From Symbiodinium natans (Eukaryota > Sar > Dinophyceae > Suessiales > Symbiodiniaceae): a stretch of DNA of 64,000 nt. Below the pieces are notes generated by a model. That model was not told the origin of the DNA. It worked only from the letters and a program-made list of their open reading frames with translations, and searched no databases. Within the stretch, counting starts at the first letter, position 1. Each line of letters begins with the position of its first letter. The stretch lies in NCBI GenBank assembly GCA_905221605.1, contig CAJNDS010000347.1, positions 532,001-596,000 on the forward strand. Direction: 5' to 3'. Positions 11,673 to 23,615 of the stretch are shown piece by piece. The position numbers and the translations under genes are program-made.

Positions 11673-13860
11673 AAGCAACAGTCAGTGACAGCAAATGAGC
11701 AGCCCGTCGGAAAAGGGAAGGATGGCAGAGACTTCAAGCTTCGCTTTCGCTGAGCATTTGAGGCCAGCACTCGGGGCGGTCGCAGCTCGGAAGAGCTGGA
11801 GCAGCAAACATTAAAGCAGACAGGACTCCTCTCAGGAAGGGAAGAGACTGCGCCTGGAGTTGCTGTGGAGTCCGTGCTTCAGGGCCTCGGGGGTAAAGGC
11901 CAGCACCTGAAGTCGCGAAGTGTTTTGGACACTCTCTTTCTCTGCCCTCTTCTCTGCCCTTGGCTCGGGCCTGGCCTGCAGCAGAAGCCAGAACAAGTGC
12001 ATTTGCCCGCGGTGCCCACGCCAACGGGTCCTGGCTTGCACAAAGACTCAGAAGCACTCCAGGGCCCCTCCAAGGGCCCCTCCAAGCTGTCCTGCACACC
12101 GCAGGACCAGCTACGTTAAACTAAGTGGGACTCAGTGGGATCCATTGGGACCCACTTGAGCCTCTCACATGTACACACACACACATTTTTTCTCAGGCTC
12201 CGTGATGACATATCGACATAACCCTGCTGACTCGGGCAGTGGCTATTTTAACCCATCGCTCTGACCGCCATACGACAGATCCCAATAAGGGATCTTCAAA
12301 CGAGGTGGTCACGACGGCATTGCACCACTCAGGGTGACACACTGCAACCGTTGCAACCTGCTGTCTTCAGACAGCGGCGTAAAGGACACAGAGCGCCTTA
12401 AGCGCTTTTAAAATTGAATTCGGACTTTGTTTAGGGTACACAAGAAAGCCTGTCCTTTCCTCGTACAACGTGCGCCTAGCATACCATACCAGATATACGC
12501 CTCCCTCATCCACTCTTCTCCGCGAGCGTCGGCTCAGACCTGGACTGATGAAGACGAGCGCCTGGGAGACAAGGGCAAGGGCATGCACAAGGGGCTGGGT
12601 AGACCACACGGAGAGTCACGGAGACAGAAGGGGCCTTTTTCGTCCAGCTTCGGCAGATGCAGCAATCCACTGCCTGCATACGCCAAGAGGCCTCACGCGC
12701 CAAAGATTGCTGAAGGACGTAGCCACAGACTGTCCCAGGACGCGAGAGTGCCTGTTTTTGCTTCCCACTCGCCAGTCCTGGCGCAAAAGCAACTATCATG
12801 GACGTCTGTTGCTGGGAGGTCCCCAGGAAAGTGCATGGGAATCAGCCTCCTACACCTACTGGCGAAGGGGGTGGTATGTTAGCACCTCATGTGACAAAAG
12901 GAACAACACTGAAGGGAGTTTTGCTGGCGCATGGATTGGATTCGCGGCGATCAGTGCGAGCGAGACCCGCTTCCATGAATATGTTTCAGCATCCCGCACC
13001 CTCAACCCACAAACCCGCCCTCTGCTTGCCAACCTGCACCTCTCAACCTGGTTTTCCGGGGCTCCAAAGGCCCCAACTCGCGACCGCGCAAGTACACATG
13101 ACCCTTCTGTGCAACCTTCCCCAGCTTTGCAGGCATTCCCCAAAAAACTCGCAGGAATTGTTCCGCCCTGTGCTCGGCGGGACGCCTTAGCGCATGGCCC
13201 CAGTACTTCGAGGGCATACGAAAACATGGGGTGTGCTATGCTTTGGGGGGGTGGGGGGGAGGCGCTTTAAGCATTTTCACGCCTCGTGAAGTTCCGGGTA
13301 CCGGGCCACTGTTAGGCATCTTGGCAGGCTGATGCATGGGAGATCGCGGGACAACACGGTCCTGGGCTTGAGCTCCAAGGGCTTCTTGGCCTCAAAGCGG
13401 AGCTCTGCAGATGCAACGACAACGAGACATCAGATCCCTTTGAATCATTGAATCTCGTTTCAGGACCTGAGCCAGGCACTTTGCCTAACAGAGGCAGGGG
13501 AGCACGTGAGAGGGCCTGGCCAAGCGCCAAAGACGCAACGCTCCAACATCTGGAGGCCGTTGTACGAAATGCTCGAGTTGTGCGCCCGGACTGTCGTGCT
13601 CCTTAACAGAAGCACAGCAGCCTTCAGATCCCCTTCACAACTTCCCCCGGTCCATCCATACACGGGCCTCAAGAGCTGAGAGAAAATTGAGATTCGCCTC
13701 CCGCCTCGAAATCCACGTCGTTCTTCTTCGCCTGGCTCAAGCGTTGGCCTCGCTGGTCCTTCCAGGCCTGCAGCACTCCAAACTCACCCCCACCCCCCCA
13801 CAAAGACAGCAAAAAGTTGAGGAAAAGCATGCTGGAAGAGCTCCGGATTCCGAGGATTCC
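11672..13860. other. No gene resolved
   Basis: Several long open frames exist on both strands, including a 266-codon plus-strand frame at 12470-13270, but none shows a family motif. A minus-strand stretch near 13217-13030 (KYWGHALRRPAEHRAEQ) could be an exon, without further support. Confidence 0.35.
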
Positions 13861-13875
13861 TGCGAAGGTAGGCGC

Positions 13876-14446
13876 CTTGATCTCGTCGTCCTTGGCATGT
13901 GGAAGGTTCACGTCGAGGAGGCCTTGTACCGACTGCAGCCTCACGCGAGAGAGTGTAACAAAAAAAGGCAAGAGAGACTCCTCCTTATGCTTCCTCCTTA
14001 TGCTCCTCATCCCTGCCCCTCTCCCATCTCTGCCTCCGCGTGAGGCGCTCCACGGTTGCCTAGAAGTCTCTGGGAAAAAGAACGTGCAACTCACATGCTT
14101 TTCTTTTTGCCATGCTTTGCTCCGCTGGCCGCTGGCCTTCTCTTGCACCCGGAACTTCCAGAACCTCAACACGGCCCACGACCACGAGAGCAGAGACATA
14201 AAAACACGAGAGAACACGAGGGAGAGAACACAAGAGAAGCATACAAGGAGGGCAAAAACGCACGAAGTCCCTGGCCAGTCATTGGGCGCCGGCGTGCTCA
14301 AGCCAACCTCTGGAATTGCCAGAATTGCTGTTAGCCAGCCTTCAGCCTCCCTTCGGCCTTTCGCCTCACGGCACGGACTTACAGGAATTGCAGGGGATGA
14401 GATCCTGGCAGCCATGTAGAAGTCATGCCACCGCACTCTGTAAGCC
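13876..14446 (-). CDS. Candidate exons of an unrecognised minus-strand gene
   Basis: Two short frames have good splice-site context: 14446-14413, reading AYRVRWHDFYM with an AAG|G acceptor and a GC donor; and 13922-13876, reading LLDVNLPHAKDDEIK, with a CAAG|G acceptor and a GC donor at 13875. A third, near 14184, reads VVGRVEVLEVPGA. They lie inside a 314-codon open minus-strand frame, but splice signals and composition suggest that the exons are much shorter. I cannot name the protein. The orientation agrees with the neighbouring genes. Confidence 0.3.
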
Positions 14447-15469
14447 TTGGCGCTTGGTAACTTCGTGTGGACTTCAGGACGTCTCCGACTGAACCACAGG
14501 ATGTTTTTGCATGTCCTCGCATCTTGAGGCCAAGGCTTCGCAGTAGGTTTCTGCTCGACATACTGCGCCATAGGTTGCCAACAGTCCCTGGCACAAAGGA
14601 ACGGCTGTAGCATTGCCCTGTGATCGTGATGCCCTACACCTCGGGGAATATGCTGCCGGCAGTCAGCTGCAGCACGATGTGACGGTCCTCAAGCTCACTC
14701 TAAAGAGTGCAGCGCACAGATGGCTTGCACCTGCTTTGTGAAGTCCATGGTTGACGCTGGGAACCTTGCCGGTCCAATCTCCACCATGACCCGCCCTGCA
14801 CATGCAGCTCAGCGAGGAGTAGACGAGCGAGTACAACACAGCCACTCACATTGTTTAGACGATCACTCCAATGTTCCAAGCATGTTTCTCATGCCCCGAC
14901 ATTCGGCAAACCTGCCTCGCACAAGTCTGTTGAAGGTTTGTGTTTGCCTTGTTTCCCCTCCTCGGGAATGCAGTCTCTTGCCATCCTTGACTCCCTTGAC
15001 CCATACCGCCCTACCCCATCCGCACTGGCATCTTCTCGCTGGCCGCGCTTTGCTCCCCCCCAGGTGTTTGTGAGGTTCCCATGCGGTGCACATGCGGTGC
15101 CCATGCTGCCCATGCGGCACCCCAAAGCCCACGTTTGTCTAGTCAGAGTCGCTACCCGTTGCAACGCTCGCTGAAGTGTTGTCTCTACTCCCACCTGATG
15201 CAAGTACGCCGAAGAAGGGCCCCGAAGGCTCGGAGTCAGCGATGGGCTGCCATTCCTCGCCAGTCCTCAGGAACCCGAGATTCGAACGGAAATTCGCTCT
15301 GTGCCACTGCAGCTGCAAGTTGCATTTGCGGTTCCGAGGCTCTCCAAGTCAGCCCGCTCCGCAACCAGCGCCTCACAAAAGCACCAGAAGCACACCAGAG
15401 CGCGGCTCCTTGCAATAAATTATCTTCATTATTCTCCATTCCTTGTCGAGACAAAAGCTTTCCTGGGCT

Positions 15470-15547
15470 GCCGGCGATGGCTCGCACTCGGACGTCATTC
15501 TTTTGGGCCAAGATGTTCATGGCGCAGAGGGGAACCCCGCGCTCGAC
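15470..15547 (-). CDS. Candidate exon, unrecognised
   Basis: After a CTGTCAG|G acceptor the minus strand reads VERGVPLCAMNILAQKND and continues VRVRAIA before a GC dinucleotide that could be the donor. No family is recognised. It may belong to the same gene as the exons at 16.5 kb or 14.4 kb. Confidence 0.3.
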
Positions 15548-15612
15548 CTGACAGAACATCCAGAGACGTCCGCTGATCAGCCTCTTCTCAGAGCATGTGA
15601 GGGGCTCACAGG

Positions 15613-15614
<2 letters not shown>

Positions 15615-15654
<40 letters not shown>

Positions 15655-15900
15655 CCTGCTCGCGCCGGCCAGTGACCAGCTTCTGGAACGCATCGGTAAT
15701 TCCCTGTCAAGCAAGTAGCACAAAAAAAAACAACCAAAGAGACAGAGAGAGAGAGAGAGCGCAAGAGAGAGGGAGCGAGAGATAGAGAGAGAGAAGCAAG
15801 AAACTACAGAAAGAAAACGAGAGAGTTTAGGAGATCAGGACAGATAGAGAGAGAGAGAGAGACAGCCAGAGGCGGAGAGGGAGGGAGAGCAGGTGAAGAT
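15615..15900. repeat. GA-rich microsatellite tracts
   Basis: Pure (GA)n at about 15615-15653, then imperfect GA-rich DNA from 15737 to 15900. It is purine-rich on the plus strand. Confidence 0.9.
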
Positions 15901-16039
15901 GGCCATTGCAAGGAAAACTGAGAAGCTTTCCACTCAACAGAGCTTATTATGCTTGTTTGTTGCTTCACGCCTCGGATTTGGCGGCTACGCCTGCAAGCGC
16001 CTGGCACAGGGCATCGCGGTATAACCCGGCCGACAGTTG

Positions 16040-16561
16040 CTGGCCTTCAAATCCTTCCTTGCCTGCGACATGGCCACGTGCGGCAGCAAGAGTAGCCGGC
16101 ACCGCTCCTGCAGGACCTGCACCTCAGGCAAGAAGGTGCTAAGAAGGTGCTGAGGGCTTGAGAGCACTTCAAGGAAACTCGCCAAGTCCCTTCGAACACG
16201 CGGCCCTCTTCTGAGCAGCCAGGCCGTGGCCATAGAGCTTTGGAAGAGGCCCAGCCCATTTGCCTGGCATGAGTTCAAAGTTCAGGTTGAAGATGTTTCG
16301 CCCCATCTTTCGCCACAGAGCCTCCCCGAAGATGGAGCCTTTACGCATCAGCCCGATCTCGTCGCCGACTCGCGTCTTCATCTGGGCCGCCCCCTGAGGA
16401 GATTTGAGTCTACAGAAGGAACTGGACCCAAGGCCCAGGGCCTGGATGAAGATCATCATACTCTCCAGCTTCTCGCCTGGGACTTTGCTTGAAAACATGG
16501 CCTTTGTGGTAGCTACCAAGTCGCTTTGAGAGCTGATGCTGGCGGGCCTTTGCTCAAACAT
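16040..16561 (-). CDS. Candidate exons, possibly part of a cyclic-nucleotide-binding domain
   Basis: Minus-strand segments read EKLESMMIFIQALGLG (about 16480-16430), RVGDEIGLMRKGSIFGE (about 16375-16320, then a GC donor) and, in a shifted frame, RRDLASFLEVLSSPQ (about 16195-16150). The MRKGSIFGE segment resembles the LxxGxxFGE turn of cyclic-nucleotide-binding domains, and a helix like the last segment could follow it. There is too little to be sure, and the exon joins were not resolved. Confidence 0.28.
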
Positions 16562-16659
16562 TAACCCTCATTTTGGGAGTTGCGTTAAAGCAAAACCGTT
16601 CGAAGGGGAAAAATGCGCTGGCGCGGTGGCTACGACGAACTATATAACTCGCACAGCTC

Positions 16660-17157
16660 TGTCACGACAGGAAGCTGTGCAAAGCGAGTTGTTGTCGAGA
16701 AGATCTTTCAAGGAAGGAAGCGCTGTCACAGAAAAAAGCTGCGCCCAGAGACTTGTTCTAGAACAAGAGCTTTTCCAAGAAGGATACGCGGCTTGCTATG
16801 GGCTGTCACGAAACGATGCTGTGTGTTGGTAGAACAACGACGAAACAGAAGCTGTTTGCAGGGCTGCTTTAAGCAAGATCTTACGAAGGATGAAACGTGG
16901 CGCTTGCAAAAGATCTGCCGCACGAGGGAACTGTCACGAAAGGAAACGGTGAGCGAGGACAAAGTGAGGTACACGAAGAAGATCAAAGCATGGCGGCATC
17001 AGTCTGGTCACCAGCTAACTCTCAACGAAAAGAAGCAAAGAAAGGCTTCTCTAAGAAGGAAACACGGTGATTTTCTTGAAGCAAGACCTTTCAAAGATTA
17101 AACACCCTAGTTTGCTCAAGAGCTACCACGCCAAAAAGTCACGAAAAGAAGCTGCGC
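16660..17157 (+). repeat. Decayed repeat with six copies of a 20-bp motif
   Basis: A degenerate motif close to TGTCACGAAANGAAGCTGYG occurs at 16660, 16724, 16804, 16837, 16932 and 17137, at uneven spacing (33-205 bp). A second recurring word, close to AAGATCTT, lies between copies. The 162-codon plus-strand open frame here is basic and low in complexity, and is probably a by-product of the repeat. Confidence 0.55.
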
Positions 17158-17633
17158 GTGGGGAGCTGACAATCATGTTAAAGTTTGAGACGAATTATTC
17201 GGTGCTTCTTTTCAAGGGAGAGGTGGACAAGCAATAAGCGAACAGAGAAACCTCTGTGTGAGCAGCCAGCCCTCCCGATTTCCGTTTCAAAAAGGGAAAC
17301 GAACATAACCTCGTGCTCCCCTCTCTTTGCAAGGCCCCGAAATGACAGTGCTTCAGTGCGCGGCCACACTTCACAATGCAGGACTCGGGTTTGTAGGTCT
17401 GCTCCTCGTCGAATGCCGGTGTTTGCCAGGTTCTTCTGACATTTCTGGTCTCTGTTGCAGTGTTGTGGAGCATGGAGTGTCCTTGAGGAGCACGGCCAAG
17501 CTGTGGAAGAAAGACGGTGGACCTCGGAAACATCATGCATACTTCCTCTGAGAGTGTTACACGGCCTCGCAGTTTGGATGTTGTAAAGTTAGTACTAGGT
17601 TCCAATGAGAGGTTTCTTGTCCTGAAACAAACA

Positions 17634-17637
17634 CACA

Positions 17638-17670
<33 letters not shown>

Positions 17671-17684
17671 ACACACACACACAC
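17634..17684. repeat. (CA)n microsatellite at the edge of the 1-kb tandem array
   Basis: An uninterrupted CA run with one CC step directly abuts the first unit of the tandem array at 17685. Confidence 0.9.
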
Positions 17685-19977
17685 GGAGAGAGGGAGGTCA
17701 GCCAGAGATTGTTGTACAATGGTACACTGACTGGAGATGACTGGAGAGACCTCAGTACAGGAGAGACCTCAGTATAGGGGAATCCCATCGGGACTCCTGG
17801 AAAACATTGCAGGTACATGGAGCTGGCCAAACTCCACATCCCCTGATGCTTCATAGCTTCGTTGGATTGGGTAGAAGCATCAGGCCCAATCCCCCTGCGG
17901 GAAAATTCGACTCATGCATAAGCTCTCAGCTCCAAGCCCCTTAGCTTAGAATCAGGGTTTACACACACACACACACCTCCTACGAGGGGAGACACAGTGC
18001 ATTCCAAGGCCACAAGAGATATGCTGCACGCACACCCTCCGAAGAGGGAAAGTCCTGGTCTTGTACCTTTGTCACCGGTGAGTCCTCCGCCATAGGCCCG
18101 TCACCGCCATAGGCCCTCCTCCTCCAGCACCGACCTTAGAAATCCTTAGTGTCGTCGTCATCATCGTCGTCAGAGACCTCCAGCTGCCATGACAGGCCCA
18201 GGAGCATCCGGGAGATCCCAGCTGCCACCGCCTTGACCCAAGGCACCTCCCATCATCGTCGTCGTCGTGGAGGACCCCCAGCTGCCACACAGGACCCAGG
18301 AGCATCCAGGAGGCCCCCGCTGTCCACAGCGACCCAGAGCACCTCTCTTTTAAAGAAAGAAAACGTTCTATTTGCAACTGAAGGGCAACCACCGGAAATA
18401 CGACTCGGGTCGAGACCCACGAATAGAGAGTTAGACCACCTCGTCTATGTCTCACGACTGGGCTTACGACGCCCTTCAACAATTTCCGGTTCCGCCCTTA
18501 TTGGCGACTTTGAGCTTCAGCCGTGGCTGGTCGAGAGAGAGAGAGAATCCGCTCATAGCACTGGGTGCCTACCAAGGCTCATCTGGCACTGAAGCCTCTC
18601 TGTTTACTTGGGTGATCCCCATCCAGGAATCAGGCAATGCCCAAACGGGTAAATTGCCCTTGGGCGACGAAGCCCACACACGGAGAGAGGGAGGTCAGCC
18701 AGAGATTGTTGTACAATGGTACACTGACTGGAGATGACTGGAGAGACCTCAGTACAGGAGAGACCTCAGTATAGGGGAATCCCATCGGGACTCCTGGAAA
18801 ACATTGCAGGTACATGGAGCTGGCCAAACTCCACATCCCCTGATGCTTCATAGCTTCGTTGGATTGGGTAGAAGCATCAGGCCCAATCCCCCTGCGGGAA
18901 AATTCGACTCATGCATAAGCTCTCAGCTCCAAGCCCCTTAGCTTAGAATCAGGGTTTACACACACACACACCCCTCCTACGAGGGGAGACACAGTGCATT
19001 CCAAGGCCACAAGAGATATGCTGCACGCACACCCTCCGAAGAGGGAAAGTCCTGGTCTTGTACCTTTGTCACCGGTGAGTCCTCCGCCATAGGCCCGTCA
19101 CCGCCATAGGCCCTCCTCCTCCAGCACCGACCTTAGAAATCCTTAGTGTCGTCGTCATCATCGTCGTCAGAGACCTCCAGCTGCCATGACAGGCCCAGGA
19201 GCATCCGGGAGATCCCAGCTGCCACCGCCTTGACCCAAGGCACCTCCCATCATCGTCGTCGTCGTGGAGGACCCCCAGCTGCCACAAAGGACCCAGGAGC
19301 ATCCAGGAGGCCCCCGCTGTCCACAGCGACCCAGAGCACCTCTACTTTTAAAGAAAGAAAACGTTCTATTTGCAACTGAGGGGCAACCACCGGAAATACG
19401 ACTCGGGTCGAGACCCACGAATAGAGAGTTAGACCACCTCGTCTATGTCTCACGACTGGGCTTACGACGCCCTTCAACAATTTCCGGTTCCGCCCTTATT
19501 GGCGACTTTGAGCTTCAGCCGTGGCTGGTACCTCGAGAGAGAGAGAGAGAATCCGCTCATAGCACTGGGTGCCTACCAAGGCTCATCTGGCACTGAAGCC
19601 TCTCTGTTTACTTGGGTGATCCCCATCCAGGAATCAGGCAATGCCCAAACGGGTAAATTGCCCTTGGGCGACGAAGCCCACACACGGAGAGAGGGAGGTC
19701 AGCCAGAGATTGTTGTACAATGGTACACTGACTGGAGATGACTGGAGAGACCTCAGTACAGGAGAGACCTCAGTATAGGGGAATCCCATCGGGACTCCTG
19801 GAAAACATTGCAGGTACATGGAGCTGGCCAAACTCCACATCCCCTGATGCTTCATAGCTTCGTTGGATTGGGTAGAAGCATCAGGCCCAATCCCCCTGCG
19901 GGAAAATTCGACTCATGCATAAGCTCTCAGCTCCAAGCCCCTTAGCTTAGAATCAGGGTTTACACACACACACACAC
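17685..19977 (+). repeat. Tandem array: two units of about 1 kb plus a 292-bp partial third
   Basis: The segment starting CGGAGAGAGGGAGGTCAGCC occurs at 17685, 18681 and 19685, giving periods of 996 and 1004 bp. Copies are nearly identical; small differences are in CA-run length and a 4-8 bp insertion next to a GA run near 19528. The third copy stops at a short CA run at about 19963-19977, the same internal CA run that each full unit carries at the equivalent place. Inside each unit a stretch of about 100 bp (CATCATCGTCGTC, then CAGCTGCCA) is itself duplicated. I see no convincing gene in the unit; a 60-codon minus-strand frame repeats in each copy but has no family match. Confidence 0.92.
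17843..17892 (+). other. Interleaved inverted repeats giving two alternative hairpins
   Basis: Arm A CTGATGCTTC (17843-17852) pairs with GAAGCATCAG (17874-17883). Arm B GGATTGGG (17864-17871) pairs with CCCAATCC (17885-17892). The order A-B-A'-B' means that the two stems exclude each other, or could form a strained pseudoknot. The same arms are kept in the other two copies of the array, near 18839 and 19843. Confidence 0.6.
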
Positions 19978-19984
19978 TGATGCA

Positions 19985-20190
19985 TTGCTGACTGTGTGGA
20001 GTAAAACCTTTTCACCTGCGCCTGTCTTGATGATGAAACGAGATTTTTGTACCGTGGTACGTTTCACGACTACATTGCTTGGGTCTTCGTTGGCGGATGC
20101 CAAGCAATGAGTCCATCCGCCCCCTGTTCGACGTGTAGATTTGGCGGTGAAGCCTTTCCAGGATGCAAATACCTGTTTCCACACACGCAC
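19985..20190 (-). CDS. Candidate exon, unrecognised
   Basis: The minus strand reads NVVVKRTTVQKSRFIIK and then TGAGEKVLLHTVSNA, a protein-like segment that ends exactly where the tandem array begins. If real, the array lies in or just beyond an intron of this gene. No family is recognised. Confidence 0.28.
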
Positions 20191-22600
20191 ACAGAGTTGG
20201 GTTCAAGGGCAGCATCATCCTCAAAGCAAGAAGATGCCGAGACAAAGACGCGAAGGCCAACACCTACTTCTGAGGGCGGCGCAAAACAAAAGGCAGATCA
20301 ACACCACAACACACACACACACACACCACGTTTTTCAACCATTGCGAACTGTGCATTTGCTGTCCTTTCTGCACACGGGCCTTGCCTCATCGGCGTTTGT
20401 GAAAGCGACTTCTACGATACGATTTAGCCAGCTTACAACATCGCGCAACAGGGTGCCGCACAGCCACCGAGCAAGGGCGTCTGTGCCAGCGCAGGGATCG
20501 CCGTCGCCTCTGCATCTCGGTGAGTGCGGAAAGCATGGCAGCTAGGATTTCCGCGCTCCGCGCTCCGCGCTCGGCGCTCCGCGCTTCGCACTTCGCGCTT
20601 CTGTTGAGCCATCTCTCTATCCAAAACTCTCAAGCTCTGCTCGGCGTCGGCGCGCCTTGATCCACTCCCGCCGCTCCAGCTCCGTGCTGCGGTTCTTGAG
20701 CTCCGTCCTGGGCCAAGTTGAAAGCCCCTTTGCAAGACCCAAAGAATAGAAGGGAGATGAGAGAGCACACAGCAGCACAGACAAGGGAGATGACAGGGAA
20801 GTGTAATGAAGGTTCCCGGCCGCTTCCAAATCGTTGCGAGCTTGTCCTTGTCCAGCGGGAACCTAAGTACAGAAACCACGCAAAGGTCACACAACTCTCC
20901 CAGCCACTTCTCCCCTTGCTCTCTCATGCTCCTCTCGTCTGTGCATCTCTCTGCTCACACTTCGTTCCTACTTTCGTCCCTCTGGTCTCTCTTTTCGATG
21001 CTTGGGCCCGTGGCGCGAAGGCGGCGGCCTTCACGACCTCAAGGCTCAGGGCTCCGCTTGGGGGGGTTGGGAGGGCAGAGGGGAGGGGCTCAGAGGTTTG
21101 GGCGTTTTTAGACATTGGGGGTTCTTGTGCCCTTCCTTCTAAATTGCCTTCTTTTCTGTTCTTTCGGCTTGGCGGTTTGGCAGCTTGGCGCGGCTGCAAC
21201 AATCTTTGCTTCTTGTAGGCTTCGGCTTCATTCACACAAGTGCCTTGCTGGGAAGCAAGAAAAAACAGAAAAGGCGTACGAGGTCCGCGTGAACAGTGTC
21301 AGAATGGCAGATTTCGGTAGATTCTGAGAACGCCCTGAAGCAAGAAATCGCTGCCGAGGCGCGGAGCCGCGGAAGCGCAGGCAGCAGACCAGACCCTCCT
21401 GAAAACAGGCAAGTTCGAGAAAAAGATACGCCAAGCGCTTGAGAAGCTTTGGTTCCTTATTGCATCGAATCCGCCGCTCTCTTTGGCCCTCACGCCTTCA
21501 GAGCCTCACCAAGGGCCTCATCTGAGTGTTTTACAATTTTACATCTTCTTACTCCCATAGTGCTCCTCCCAGGTGCGCGCGCTGGCCGTGCGCCGCTTCG
21601 AGAGGCCGAAGGCGCCCACCTCACCGAAGACCTCCCAAAGGCACACTTCTGCTGGCGGTGCCTAGGCCTATGCCGAGGCATATGGCCTTCCGATGCCTGT
21701 ACCTATAAATGCTTGCGATGTCGTAACGCTGAGGCTACTTCCTGACCAGCTCCCACGGTGCTGAAGTGCGTTCCGACCTCTGTAAGCTCATCATATTGTG
21801 ACTTGGTCTGGGAGTTCCAGTGTCAATATCAGGCAGCGGCTGCGCCCTCAACCCTCACCCGTCCAGCCAGCACCTTGCAGCTCGAATAAGCGCATACAGG
21901 TGGGACCTTTCAAGGGTTTGCTTTCGGGGACCGGGCGAGGAACATGTCGCTCTGCCCAAGCTTGCATTCGTCGCCCTGGCACACACACAAACACATGGCA
22001 AAATAGAGCAAAATGCTCCCTTCGCAGAGTCTCTCAAGGCGCCTGTTCTGTGATGAGGTGGTTGGGAGGGAAGAGCACCACATCCGGGAGCCTACAGCTT
22101 GTTTTTTTGCACTCTCCTTTCTGTGAGCCCTCTTTTGAATGGTGTGAAATTTAAAGTGTGAGCCAGGGCGCGTCACCAGGGAGTTGGCGAAGCCCGGCTG
22201 GGCATTACGGAAGGACCAACTGCGCTGCAGCCTAGGGATGCACGAGAACGAACTTTGCTACCTCTTTTTCTTCGTGACCAAGGGCCTCTTCCGGAGCTGC
22301 GTCATGCCGTAGGGCTGCGCCTCTCCCAGCACATGTGTAAATTGATTTCGATCTTCCGTCGATCTGTTGCGTCTCTTTTCCCTGCTTCTGTGCTTCTTTG
22401 CAACTGATGCGCAGCACTGGGAGCCCGAATGTAAAAGGAGTTCCTCTGCGAGCGCTTTTGAGTTGTGCAGTGGTAGGGGCGTGGAGAGGTCGTAGCTGCT
22501 GCCAGAAAGACGGCGCTGCCAAACTTTCTCGTAGGGGGCCATCCTCATTGCATTCGAAGCGGTACAAGGTTGTAGATTTCCCGCAATTCTCCGAGGGCCC
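20191..22600. other. Mostly unassigned; one coiled-coil-like candidate exon
   Basis: A minus-strand segment at about 20703-20656 reads ELKNRSTELERREWIK and ends at a GC donor, typical of a coiled-coil exon. Other minus-strand stretches near 21200-20990 are Lys/Ala/Pro-rich and open. Nothing else is supportable. A CA run lies at about 20310-20328, and GCGCTCCGC-type short repeats at about 20550-20600. Confidence 0.3.
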
Positions 22601-22689
22601 TGATGCATTGAATGCATTGAATCCTGAGGCCCAAGTGGCTTGCAAAGGGAAAGGGGGTGGGGGTGGTCGCCACCACTTTTCATTGGATC

Positions 22690-22850
22690 TGGGTTTGGAG
22701 CGGCCCCCCAGAGCCCTGCTGGTCGACAGGCCGGTTGTCTATCAGGACTCCAGCAGCGACTTGTGGGGGCTTGCTTGCAACGAACCATGAAGGCGCAGAG
22801 TTCGACACCGGGGTATCATACTGGCACCAGGACATCCAGCAATCTCCAAG
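22690..22850 (-). CDS. Candidate exon, unrecognised
   Basis: The minus strand reads WCQYDTPVSNSAPSWF and then PPQVAAGVLIDNRPVDQQ. This looks like real protein, unlike the other frames. No family is recognised and no flanking exons were joined. Confidence 0.28.
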
Positions 22851-23204
22851 TCCCCTCTGCGCCCACACCTCCTTCACGAGACGGTCCAGCCTGGGCATGC
22901 AGACGGATGCCGCAATCACTTCTTCCGCGCTCTTCCCGAATCGTTTCGAGAGTATCGGTACAGTATCGGAATATCACTTGAAGTCCTTCATTCTTCACAT
23001 GTTTTCACAGCCCCCCCCCCCCTTCGTTGCTTTGGGCGCGCGGCAACTCCTTGTCCCGGCCCTCGCGCTCGGCCATGGCCTCGAAGATCTCCTTCCTCCT
23101 CAGCACCTCTCAGTTCTGTCAGAATCAGTCGGGCCACTCTCAGTCTCTCACTCTCAGCGTCACTCTCAGCGTGCTTCTTCTTCTCACTGTCTTTCATGCA
23201 TACA

Positions 23205-23337
23205 TACATATATATATATATACATATGCAGATTCTTACTCATATTCTATTTTTTTATTATACGCATATGTATATATGTATATGTATGGTGTGTATATAT
23301 GTATGAATGCATAAATACATATATATATATATATATG
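23205..23337. repeat. AT microsatellite at the left flank of the TIR element
   Basis: Two TA-rich runs (about 23205-23226 and 23310-23336) end where the poly-C terminal repeat of the transposon starts. Confidence 0.85.
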
Positions 23338-23421
23338 CTACCCCCCCCTGGAGAATCTACCTTTAAAGGTTTTATCGCGTCGTGTATGGTTGAACGATCA
23401 CGAGATTAACTTCCCAGAATA

Positions 23422-23529
23422 CATTTTCAGGTCTTATGGCGTTGTGCGTGGTTGAACTATTGCAATGTCAGATGCCATTTTCAGATCTTATGGCATTGTG
23501 TGTGGTCGAACTATTGCGATGTCAGATGC
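23422..23529 (+). repeat. 54-bp tandem duplication inside the TIR element
   Basis: Units at 23422-23475 and 23476-23529 differ at a few positions, mostly G/A changes. A weaker third copy precedes them at about 23370-23400. Confidence 0.85.
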
Positions 23530-23615
23530 GTGAATTTTACCTGCGAGCGCGGTTGGTCTGGATTGGATAGAGAATATGGACTACCGAGACGCCATATCCT
23601 GTGGACGAAGGAAGC

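Noticed and set aside
11378-11770. Cys/Val and Thr/His repeat proteins
   Set aside because: Direct translations of the CA/CACC/CACG microsatellite.
12470-13270. 266-codon plus-strand open frame
   Set aside because: No family motif, no supporting neighbours, and a composition like out-of-frame GC-rich DNA.
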